Positions 1-5,954 of a stretch of DNA of 5,954 nt are shown piece after piece. This DNA is from a bacterium (lineage in GTDB: Bacteria; Omnitrophota; Gorgyraeia; Velamenicoccales; JABMQK01). How positions within the stretch are numbered: position 1 is the first letter of the stretch; each line of letters opens with the position of its first letter. The position numbers and the translations under genes are program-made. The notes below the pieces were generated by a model that did no database searches, was not told where the DNA came from, and saw only the letters and a program-made list of their open reading frames with translations. The stretch lies in assembly GCA_013203265.1 (NCBI GenBank), contig JABMQK010000049.1, positions 1 through 5,954 on the forward strand. The letters are read 5' to 3'.

Positions 1-3000
1 ACCACTTTATCCTATTGGCTAAAGATGAAACAGGGTACAGAAATTTAATGAAGTTGATATCAATGGGGTATTTGGAAGGGTTCTATTACAAACCCAGAAT
101 TGATAAAGAGATACTTTCTAAGTGTTCTAATGGGCTTATTGGTTTGACCGCTTGTCTAAAGGGAGAAGTTCCCAGTTTGATTCAGCAAGACAGGGTTAAT
201 GATGCTATAAAGGTTGCTGATGAATATAGTAATATTTTTGAAAAAGGAGATTTTTATTTAGAGATTCAAGAGAATAAAATACCGGATCAGACAAAGGTAA
301 ATAAAGGGCTTTTGAAGATTAGCCAGGAATTAAAACTTCCTATCGTCGCCACTAGCGATATACACTATTTAAAAAGAGAGCATGCGAGAGCACACGAAGC
401 GCTTTTATGTATTCAGACCCAGACTACCTTAAATGATCCTAATCGTATGCGTTTTCAGACAGATGAATTTTATTTTAAAGATGTTAATGAGATGAAGCAG
501 CTTTTTAAAGAACTACCAGAGGCAATATCTAATACTAGAGAGATTGCAAATAAGTGTAATTTGGAGTTAGATTTCTCACAAAGTCACTTACCTAGATATC
601 ACACTCCTAACAATCAAGATAAAGATGAATTTTTAATGAAGCTTTGCCAGGAGGGTTTATCAAAGAGATACAATAATATAGATAATGCTATTAAAGATAG
701 ATTAGATCATGAGGTTAGAACAATAGAGAAGATGGGGTTTACCAGTTATTTTTTGATTGTTTGGGATTTTATTCATTACGCAAAGAATAATGGTATTACA
801 GTAGGTCCGGGGAGAGGTTCAGCAGCCGGCAGCTTAGTTAGTTATTTATTAGGTATTACCGATATCGATCCTTTGAAATACGGGTTGTTATTCGAAAGGT
901 TTCTTAATTCTGAAAGATTAACTTTACCAGATATAGATATTGATTTTTGTTATGAAAGAAGACAAGAGGTCATTGATTATGTTACAAAAAAATATGGCAA
1001 GGAGAACGTAGCTCAAATTATTACCTTTGGAACAATGCAGGCAAGGGCGGCAATAAGAGATGTGGGCAGAGTTATGGATATGCCTTACCAGGAAGTGGAT
1101 AGAATAGCTAAGTCTGTTTCACCAGATCCTAATGCTACTTTGATGGATTCTCTTACAAGCGAACAGGAATTTCGCACCATGTATACTACCAATAGCGAAA
1201 TAAAGAAATTAATAGATACTGCTTTAATTTTGGAAGGTTTGACTCGACATGCTTCCATTCATGCGGCTGGAGTTGTAATTGCAGATACGCAATTAACAGA
1301 TTACCTACCATTGTGCAAAACTCAAGACGATCAGATAACCACGGGTTATTCTATGTCAGCTCTTGCAAAAATCGGTCTTTTAAAAATGGATTTCTTGGGA
1401 TTACGCACTCTTACAGTTATCAGTGAGGCTGTAAAGATTATAGAACGCACGCAAGGAAAAAAAATCAGCATTTCAAATATCTCATTGGATGATTCAGCAA
1501 CTTTTAAGCTTTTAAGAAAAGCTCAATCAATAGGAGTTTTTCAATTAGAAAGTTCTGGGATGCGCGATTTATTACGCAAATTAGAGCCGACTAGATTTGA
1601 GGATTTGATTGCTTTACTTGCTTTGTATCGTCCGGGGCCTATCGGTTCAGGTATGTTAGATGATTTCATACAACGAAAGCACGGTCGAAAGTCAATAAAA
1701 TATGATCATCCTAAATTAGAACCTATTTTAAAAGAAACGTATGGAATTATTGTTTATCAAGAGCAAGTTATGCAGATAGCTTCAGAATTAGCAGGTCTTA
1801 GTCTTTCAGAAGCAGATATATTAAGACGGGCAATGGCCAAGAAGATACCTGAGGTTATGGAACAGCAGAGAAAAAAGTTTATCGAGGGTTGTGTAAGACA
1901 AGGAGTAAGCGAAAAGATTGCTTTTAAAGTTTTTGATTTAGTTGTTTATTTTTCAGGATATGGTTTTAATCGTAGTCATAGCGCAGCATACGCCTTGATT
2001 TCCTATCGAACAGCATATTTAAAGGCAAATTTTCCAATAGAGTTTATGACAGCGCTTCTAACAAGCGAAAAAGAAAATATAGATAAAGTCGTAGAGTATG
2101 TCAGTGAAGCTTCAAGAATGAATATAAAAATACTTCCACCAGATGTAAAAAAGAGCTTTGCCAGGTTCACAGTCGAAGGTAAAGATTCTATAAGATTTGG
2201 TTTGTTGGCAGTTAAGAATGTTGGTCGGGGGGGCATAGATTCAATAGTTGAAGCAAGGAATAAAGTAGAAGGGCTTAATAATTTCTTTGAATTTTGTGAA
2301 AGATTAGATTTAAGATTGGCTAATCATAGGATTATGGAGAGTTTGATTAAATGTGGTGCCTTTGATTCATTTGGTTTATACCGCAGTCAATTAATGAGCA
2401 TGTTGGATGAATGTTTGTCAGAGGCATCTAGGTTGCAAAAGGAACGCAGCAAGGGGCAATTGTCTTTTTTTGATTCAAATAGTGAAGGCGAAAATAGCGG
2501 TTTTAATAGAAGGTCACCAGAGGTACCCAAAATAAAAGAGTGGCCAGATATTCAGCTACTTGCCTTTGAAAAGGATATTTTGGGATTCTATGTTACAGGG
2601 CATCCCCTTGCACGTTATGCGTATTTACTAAGGATGTTTTCGTCTTGTTCCATAGCTCATTTAAAAGATAGAACTGATGGTGAGGATATTTCTTTGATAG
2701 GCTTGATTAATAAGGCTAGACATACGGTAACCCGAGCTAAGAGCGAAAAGATGGCTATTTTGAAGATAGAAGATTTAGAAGATACATTAGAGGTTCTTGT
2801 TTTTCCATCTGCTTTTCGTCAATGTTCCCAGTATATAGTTTTAAATAATGTAATTTTACTTAGAGGAAGACTAAATTTAAAAGAAGACCGACCCAAAATC
2901 ATTGCGAATACCATTCTTCCGATAGAGCAAGTCTATAGTTTAGTTACGGCAATAAATATCAGCCTTTCCGGGCAAAGGGATAATATTTTGGAGTCTGTAA

Positions 3001-3176
3001 AGCAAAGACTTTCTAGCCATCCCGGGAATACCCCTGTTTATCTGCACTTTAATACTTCCCAGAAGAAGAAAGTGAAGGTTTTAGTTGGTGATGACTTATA
3101 TGTTGCTTCCAATGAGACATTAATCAAAGAATTAGGTGAACTTTTAGGCCAAGAGCACATTTCATTGACAATCTAA
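1..3176 (+). CDS. dnaE: DNA polymerase III alpha subunit (5'-truncated)
   Basis: Catalytic subunit of the replicative polymerase, which extends DNA at the fork within the Pol III holoenzyme. The frame is open from base 3 (HFIL precedes the TTG at 15), so the TTG is internal and about 80-100 N-terminal PHP residues lie upstream; 1057 codons are visible and full-length relatives have about 1,150. Numbering from the codon at 15: the rest of the PHP domain ends near 200, with a D-I-H metal-ligand-like motif at 115-117. The palm has GPGRGS (264-269), PDIDIDF with catalytic Asp308 and Asp310, and the third Asp459 in KMDFLGLR. The fingers region has YRPGP (538-542), YQEQVMQ (from 581) and YGFNRSHS (649-656). 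A helix-hairpin-helix region lies near 726-790, a beta-clamp-binding pentapeptide QLSFF at 815-819, and an OB fold at about 892-955, followed by the short C-terminal domain. All catalytic residues in view are present, with no intein or frameshift. It is of the DnaE1 type, not PolC, because PHP, palm and C-terminal OB run in that order without an inserted exonuclease. Confidence 0.98.
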   Translation, partial: HFILLAKDETGYRNLMKLISMGYLEGFYYKPRIDKEILSKCSNGLIGLTACLKGEVPSLIQQDRVNDAIKVADEYSNIFEKGDFYLEIQENKIPDQTKVNKGLLKISQELKLPIVATSDIHYLKREHARAHEALLCIQTQTTLNDPNRMRFQTDEFYFKDVNEMKQLFKELPEAISNTREIANKCNLELDFSQSHLPRYHTPNNQDKDEFLMKLCQEGLSKRYNNIDNAIKDRLDHEVRTIEKMGFTSYFLIVWDFIHYAKNNGITVGPGRGSAAGSLVSYLLGITDIDPLKYGLLFERFLNSERLTLPDIDIDFCYERRQEVIDYVTKKYGKENVAQIITFGTMQARAAIRDVGRVMDMPYQEVDRIAKSVSPDPNATLMDSLTSEQEFRTMYTTNSEIKKLIDTALILEGLTRHASIHAAGVVIADTQLTDYLPLCKTQDDQITTGYSMSALAKIGLLKMDFLGLRTLTVISEAVKIIERTQGKKISISNISLDDSATFKLLRKAQSIGVFQLESSGMRDLLRKLEPTRFEDLIALLALYRPGPIGSGMLDDFIQRKHGRKSIKYDHPKLEPILKETYGIIVYQEQVMQIASELAGLSLSEADILRRAMAKKIPEVMEQQRKKFIEGCVRQGVSEKIAFKVFDLVVYFSGYGFNRSHSAAYALISYRTAYLKANFPIEFMTALLTSEKENIDKVVEYVSEASRMNIKILPPDVKKSFARFTVEGKDSIRFGLLAVKNVGRGGIDSIVEARNKVEGLNNFFEFCERLDLRLANHRIMESLIKCGAFDSFGLYRSQLMSMLDECLSEASRLQKERSKGQLSFFDSNSEGENSGFNRRSPEVPKIKEWPDIQLLAFEKDILGFYVTGHPLARYAYLLRMFSSCSIAHLKDRTDGEDISLIGLINKARHTVTRAKSEKMAILKIEDLEDTLEVLVFPSAFRQCSQYIVLNNVILLRGRLNLKEDRPKIIANTILPIEQVYSLVTAINISLSGQRDNILESVKQRLSSHPGNTPVYLHFNTSQKKKVKVLVGDDLYVASNETLIKELGELLGQEHISLTI

Positions 3177-3211
3177 AGATTTTATCAATTTAAAGTTAAT
3201 TTTTAGTTGTA

Positions 3212-3239
3212 GAAAACTATAGTCGTTTATAGAATTTTC
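3212..3239 (+). terminator. Weak A+T-rich hairpin after dnaE
   Basis: GAAAACTATA (3212-3221) can pair with TATAG (3228-3232) and TTTTC (3235-3239) around a GTCGTT loop, leaving an AA bulge. A run of six T lies a few bases downstream at about 3248-3253. The stem is almost all A-T pairs and the T-run is not adjacent, so this is a poor intrinsic terminator at best. It is the only hairpin I see between the dnaE stop and the next promoter candidate. Confidence 0.25.
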
Positions 3240-3254
3240 AAAGTTGATTTTTTC

Positions 3255-3283
3255 TTGACTTCATAACTAATTCATGTTACTTT
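3255..3283 (+). promoter_or_regulatory. Probable sigma-70-type promoter for the HU gene
   Basis: TTGACT at 3255-3260 matches the -35 consensus at five of six positions. A 17-base spacer leads to TACTTT at 3278-3283, a weak -10 (T, A and final T match), preceded by TG at 3275-3276 in the extended -10 position. Transcription would start near 3290, giving a leader of about 75 nt before the HU start codon. A TATATAAAT stretch at 3287-3295 is closer to a -10 by sequence but too far from this -35. Confidence 0.5.
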
Positions 3284-3351
3284 AGTTATATAAATTTTGG
3301 TATTGTATATTTGTTTTTTTGGAGAAAGCACTAAAGACTGAGAAATTTTAC

Positions 3352-3359
3352 AGGAGGTG
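3352..3359 (+). promoter_or_regulatory. Strong Shine-Dalgarno that fixes the HU start
   Basis: AGGAGGTG is an almost full complement of the 16S rRNA 3' end and stands 6 bases before the ATG at 3366. An in-frame GTG at 3357 lies inside this motif, so translation from GTG would add three residues but have no ribosome-binding site. The ATG is therefore the start. Confidence 0.9.
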
Positions 3360-3365
3360 CAAGTT

Positions 3366-3638
3366 ATGACCAAAAAGGATATAGTGTTGAAGATTTCTGA
3401 TGAAACTAATATAAAGCAGATAGTTGTAAAAAAGATTGTCCAAAAAACATTTGATTGCATTATAGATAGTTTGGTGCGTGGAGAGAAGGTTGAGTTGCGT
3501 AATTTTGGGGTATTTAAGGTAAAGGAAAGGCGTAGCCGTACTGGAAGAAATCCTCGCACTGGAGAGGTTGTTCCTGTTCCTGCGCGTAAGGTTGCTGTGT
3601 TTAAGCCAGGCTTGGAGATGAAAAATAAGATAAAGTAA
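3366..3638 (+). CDS. HU/IHF-family DNA-binding protein
   Basis: A small basic protein of 90 residues, the standard length for HU. Members work as dimers in the nucleoid, where two beta-ribbon arms grip the minor groove and a proline at each tip kinks the DNA. The N-terminal helices cover about residues 3-38. The signature follows: GEKVELRNFGVF at 39-50, the arm with GRNPRTGE at 60-67 (Arg61-Asn62-Pro63 at the tip, Pro63 being the intercalating residue) and ARKVAVFKPG at 73-82. The start is the ATG after AGGAGGTG. It has its own probable promoter and is followed by a G+C-rich hairpin, so it may be mostly monocistronic. The family is certain; I cannot tell from the sequence whether it forms homodimers (HU) or pairs with a second subunit (IHF-like), so no symbol is given. 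Confidence 0.96.
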   Translation: MTKKDIVLKISDETNIKQIVVKKIVQKTFDCIIDSLVRGEKVELRNFGVFKVKERRSRTGRNPRTGEVVPVPARKVAVFKPGLEMKNKIK

Positions 3639-3652
3639 GATATAGGAATAGG

Positions 3653-3680
3653 TTGCAACACATGTGATTTTACTTATAAA
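3653..3680 (+). promoter_or_regulatory. Possible promoter for hisS-aspS
   Basis: TTGCAA at 3653-3658 (four of six -35 matches) and TATAAA at 3675-3680 (five of six -10 matches) are separated by 16 bases. They lie just after the HU stop and upstream of the G+C-rich hairpin. If used, the hisS transcript would begin near 3687 and carry that hairpin in a leader of about 90 nt. Such matches arise easily by chance in A+T-rich DNA. Confidence 0.3.
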
Positions 3681-3707
3681 ATTAACATTAAAGAGAAAAA
3701 TAGACAA

Positions 3708-3751
3708 GGCGGGAGGATTAAAAAATCCCGCCCTTTTAATCCCGCCCTTTA
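3708..3751 (+). terminator. G+C-rich hairpin with two alternative pairings
   Basis: GGCGGGA at 3708-3714 pairs with TCCCGCC at 3726-3732 (7 bp, 11-nt loop), followed by CTTTT. The same 5' arm can instead pair with CCCGCC at 3741-3746 while ATTAAAA (3717-3723) pairs with TTTTAAT (3734-3740). That gives 13 bp with an AGG bulge, followed by CTTT. In A+T-rich surroundings this is most simply an intrinsic terminator for the HU gene. The T-tracts are short (three to four), so read-through into hisS is plausible. hisS begins only 25 bases after it. Confidence 0.6.
3724..3751 (+). repeat. Tandem 14-base direct repeat, two copies
   Basis: AATCCCGCCCTTTT at 3724-3737 is followed directly by AATCCCGCCCTTTA at 3738-3751, with 13 of 14 bases identical. 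Each copy contains a 3' arm able to pair with GGCGGG at 3708-3713, so the repeat amounts to a duplicated terminator arm. It could have arisen by replication slippage. Confidence 0.9.
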
Positions 3752-3776
3752 GATTATAGACGATATAGAAATAAAT

Positions 3777-5024
3777 ATGCTACTTCAAGTTCCACGAGGT
3801 ACAAAAGATATTCTGCCGCAAGAAATAACTACTTGGCAAGAGTTTGAGGTCAAGTCAAGGCAAGTCTTCTGCTTGTATAATTATTTTGAAATCCGCACAC
3901 CTATTTTTGAAAATATCGCTTTATTCAAACGTTCTCTGGGTGATAGCACAGATATAGTTCAGAAACAGATGTTTGTTATAAAACAAGGTAAAGATAAATT
4001 TGTCCTCAGGCCTGAAGGAACCGCTTCTATCGCTAGGGCTTATCTTGAGAATAATTTAGGATTTGGGACAAAGTTAAGAAAATTGTTTTATATTGGGCCA
4101 ATGTTTCGGGCAGAACGTCCTCAAAAGGGGAGATTAAGGCAATTTCATCATATTGGCGCTGAAGCGATAGGTTTATCAAGCCATAATTTGGATATTGAGT
4201 TGATTGAGATTTCAGATTATCTTCTTCAGACGTTAGGTATTTCTAAATATAAATTTATTATTAATTCATTAGGTTGTCATAACGATAAACTAAAATTTGG
4301 AATTTTGTTAAAAAAGACTCTGTTAAAACATAAAAAGAACCTTTGTGGAGAGTGTAAGCTTAGGCTTTCTAGAAATGTCTTTAGGGTTTTAGATTGTAAA
4401 AATGAAGAGTGTAGGAAAATAACTAACGCTCTAAAATTTGACCACAGTTATTTATGCGATGATTGCAAAACACATTTTGATAAAGTTTTAGAGGGGGTAA
4501 ATAAATTTAATATAGATTATGAAGTGAGAGAACAGCTTGTGAGGGGATTAGATTATTATTCTGGGGTAGTGTTTGAGATTATTCATCCTGAATTAGGCGC
4601 ACAAGATGCACTTGGGGCAGGCGGCAGATACGATCATCTTTTTAAAGAGTTATCGAATAAAGAGATTGGAGCAGCTGGTTTTGCTTTTGGCATGGAACGC
4701 TTGATGTTAGTATCCCCTATGAAATCTTCGCCCAAACAGTTATCAGGATACATAATTACCTTAGGCAGAGAAGCAACGGATAGAGGTTTGGATATGCTAA
4801 GAGAAATAAGGAGGGCTGGTATTAGCTGTGATTTTAATTATTCCGATAGTTCTTTAAAGTCGAAGTTGAAAGAGGCAAATAAATTAGGAGCACGATTCGT
4901 AATCTTAATCGGAGAAGATGAAATAAACAAAAAAAGAGTCACTATTAGATATATGGAGGAAAGTAAGCAAGAAGAAATAGAATTCGAAGGTGTTGTTAAT
5001 TTTTTAAAAGAAGCTATTAATTGA
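3777..5024 (+). CDS. hisS: Histidyl-tRNA synthetase
   Basis: Class II synthetase that attaches histidine to tRNA-His in the cytoplasm, normally as a homodimer. It has 415 residues, the usual bacterial length. The sequence opens with PRGTKDILP (6-14). Motif 1 lies at about 36-46, the substrate-binding LRPEGTA at 77-83, motif 2 with FRAERPQKGR at 110-119, the HisRS-specific RGLDYY with catalytic Arg256 at 256-261, and motif 3 GFAFGMERL at 301-309. The C-terminal anticodon-binding domain runs from about 323 to the end. The insertion domain carries six cysteines in three pairs (190/193, 207/212, 227/230). ATG is the only possible start: an in-frame TAG stands at 3750 and no ATG, GTG or TTG lies between. 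No clear Shine-Dalgarno precedes it, which is odd beside the good sites of its neighbours. No T-box or His-rich leader peptide is visible. aspS follows after 25 bases, suggesting one transcript. Confidence 0.98.
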   Translation: MLLQVPRGTKDILPQEITTWQEFEVKSRQVFCLYNYFEIRTPIFENIALFKRSLGDSTDIVQKQMFVIKQGKDKFVLRPEGTASIARAYLENNLGFGTKLRKLFYIGPMFRAERPQKGRLRQFHHIGAEAIGLSSHNLDIELIEISDYLLQTLGISKYKFIINSLGCHNDKLKFGILLKKTLLKHKKNLCGECKLRLSRNVFRVLDCKNEECRKITNALKFDHSYLCDDCKTHFDKVLEGVNKFNIDYEVREQLVRGLDYYSGVVFEIIHPELGAQDALGAGGRYDHLFKELSNKEIGAAGFAFGMERLMLVSPMKSSPKQLSGYIITLGREATDRGLDMLREIRRAGISCDFNYSDSSLKSKLKEANKLGARFVILIGEDEINKKRVTIRYMEESKQEEIEFEGVVNFLKEAIN

Positions 5025-5036
5025 CACATATTATAT

Positions 5037-5045
5037 AAGAGGGTG
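5037..5045 (+). promoter_or_regulatory. Ribosome-binding site of aspS
   Basis: AAGAGGGTG lies 4 bases before the ATG at 5050, with the GAGGG core ending 6 bases before it. The match to the anti-Shine-Dalgarno is moderate. It occupies most of the 25-base gap after hisS, which leaves little room for a separate promoter, so aspS is probably translated from the hisS message. Confidence 0.6.
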
Positions 5046-5049
5046 TTGT

Positions 5050-5954
5050 ATGCTAAGAACAGTGACGTGTGGTGAACTTACCAAGAAAGATAAAGGAAAA
5101 GAGGTCGTGCTTTGCGGTTGGGTCTTTCGAAGGCGTGATCACGGCAAGTTAGTATTTATAGATTTGCGTGATAGATATGGACTTACGCAGGTAGTTTTTT
5201 TTCCCAAAGACTGTCCAGATAGTTATAAGCTGGCGACTGAATTACGTTCAGAGTTTGTTGTCCGTATAAAAGGAATTGTGAATTTTCGCCCCAAAGGCAC
5301 GATAAATCCTAATCTCGACACTGGAGAAGTAGAAGTATTAGCAAAAGAATTAGAGATTTTAAACACTTCTTTAACTCCACCTTTTGAGATCGAGGATGAT
5401 ATTGAGTTGACTGAGGAGATTCGTCTTCAGCATCGCTATCTTGATTTACGAAGACAGGCTATGTTTAAAAAGATCCTTCTGCGTCATAAGGTATTTCAAC
5501 TTACGCGTCAATTCTTGGATAAAGAGGATTTTCTTGAAATCGATACGCCTATTCTTACCAAATCCACTCCTGAAGGTGCTCGTGATTTTTTAGTACCATC
5601 TCGTCTTAGCCCGGGCGATTTCTTTGCCCTTCCTCAATCACCGCAGTTATTTAAGCAGATATTAATGGTGGCGGGGTTTGATCGCTACTTTCAAATAGCC
5701 AGATGTTTTAGAGATGAGGATCTTCGCGCGGACCGACAGCCTGAATTTACCCAAATTGATTTAGAGATGTCTTTTTGCGTTGAAGATGATATTTTTGGAG
5801 TAAGTGAAAGACTAATGCAGAGGCTATTTAAGGAAGCTATAGGAGTAGATCTTGAAATTCCATTTAAACGCTTAAGCTATAATGAGGCGATGGCTAAGTT
5901 TGGTTCGGATAAGCCTGATTTAAGAAAGGTAAAAGAAGGATTTTCTTTTGTTTG
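5050..5954 (+). CDS. aspS: Aspartyl-tRNA synthetase, bacterial type (3'-truncated)
   Basis: Class IIb synthetase charging tRNA-Asp, and possibly tRNA-Asn. The frame starts at ATG 5050 and stays open to the window end: 301 full codons of about 590 in typical bacterial forms. The N-terminal OB anticodon-binding domain covers about 1-108 and includes CGWVFRRRDHG (22-32) and FIDLRD (36-41). The catalytic core has YLDLRR near 130-137, motif 1 around IDTPILT (164-170), TPEGARDFLVPSR (173-185), QSPQLFKQ (196-203), and motif 2 FRDEDLRADRQPEFTQID (220-237). GSDKPDLR lies at 285-292. Bacterial AspRS normally continues from KPDLR into a GAD insertion domain of about 120 residues; here the next residues are KVKEGFSFV and the window stops. 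His31 and Gly82 match residues reported for non-discriminating enzymes. The last two bases belong to an incomplete codon. Confidence 0.97.
   Translation, partial: MLRTVTCGELTKKDKGKEVVLCGWVFRRRDHGKLVFIDLRDRYGLTQVVFFPKDCPDSYKLATELRSEFVVRIKGIVNFRPKGTINPNLDTGEVEVLAKELEILNTSLTPPFEIEDDIELTEEIRLQHRYLDLRRQAMFKKILLRHKVFQLTRQFLDKEDFLEIDTPILTKSTPEGARDFLVPSRLSPGDFFALPQSPQLFKQILMVAGFDRYFQIARCFRDEDLRADRQPEFTQIDLEMSFCVEDDIFGVSERLMQRLFKEAIGVDLEIPFKRLSYNEAMAKFGSDKPDLRKVKEGFSFV

Noticed and set aside
15..17. TTG at 15 as the start codon of dnaE
   Set aside because: The frame continues upstream to the window edge with HFIL, matching the conserved DnaE stretch before LAKDETGY. The protein would otherwise lack half its PHP domain, and no ribosome-binding site is visible.
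2227..2233. Run of seven G in dnaE as a possible frameshift or phase-variation site
   Set aside because: The frame is intact through it and encodes the expected glycine-rich turn of the helix-hairpin-helix region. A single short run in a housekeeping polymerase is not evidence of programmed slippage.
2003..2236. Minus-strand reading frame of 77 codons inside dnaE
   Set aside because: It lies wholly within conserved dnaE coding sequence and resembles no protein I know.
3357..3365. GTG at 3357 as the HU start, adding three residues
   Set aside because: The GTG is inside the Shine-Dalgarno AGGAGGTG. The ATG at 3366 has ideal spacing and gives the standard 90-residue HU.
3272..3707. Two overlapping minus-strand reading frames of 129 and 119 codons across the HU gene
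   Set aside because: They mirror the HU coding sequence and its flanks, show no recognisable family, and lack supporting start signals. The + strand HU signature and Shine-Dalgarno explain this region.
3687..3776. T-box riboswitch or His-rich leader peptide ahead of hisS
   Set aside because: The gap is far too short for a T-box and lacks its conserved motif. No short reading frame with consecutive His codons is present.
4838..5029. Minus-strand reading frame of 63 codons at the 3' end of hisS
   Set aside because: It is a shadow of the HisRS anticodon-binding domain, with no independent evidence.

Overview
This window is a stretch of ordinary bacterial chromosome, clearly A+T-rich by eye, with four genes all on the + strand: the 3' part of dnaE (replicative DNA polymerase III alpha subunit), a complete small gene for an HU/IHF-family DNA-binding protein, a complete hisS (histidyl-tRNA synthetase), and the 5' part of aspS (aspartyl-tRNA synthetase, bacterial type). 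The organism is a bacterium. The A+T bias, the DnaE1-type polymerase and the HU and HisRS sequence styles would fit a Firmicutes-like or PVC/Omnitrophota-like lineage, but the window alone does not settle this. I see no mobile element, CRISPR array, prophage, tRNA or defence gene.

Layout: bases 1-3176 are dnaE, cut off by the window start so that roughly the first 80-100 residues of the PHP domain are missing. Bases 3177-3365 are a gap holding a weak A+T-rich hairpin, a good promoter candidate (TTGACT, 17 bp, TGt-TACTTT) and a near-perfect Shine-Dalgarno. The HU gene spans 3366-3638; its start is fixed by the Shine-Dalgarno that covers an earlier in-frame GTG. Bases 3639-3776 hold a second possible promoter followed by a G+C-rich hairpin whose 3' arm is duplicated in tandem, so two competing hairpins can form just ahead of hisS. 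hisS spans 3777-5024. After 25 bases aspS begins at 5050 and runs off the window end.

How the genes fit together: dnaE and HU serve chromosome replication and nucleoid structure, and hisS-aspS is a tight synthetase pair, probably co-transcribed. Nothing here is an obviously new system. The points most worth a second look are in aspS and the hisS leader. The aspS reading goes straight from the KPDLR motif to residues resembling the segment that normally follows the bacterial GAD insertion, suggesting that this domain is missing. The anticodon-binding domain carries His31 and Gly82, as in non-discriminating AspRS. The hisS leader contains the duplicated-arm hairpin.
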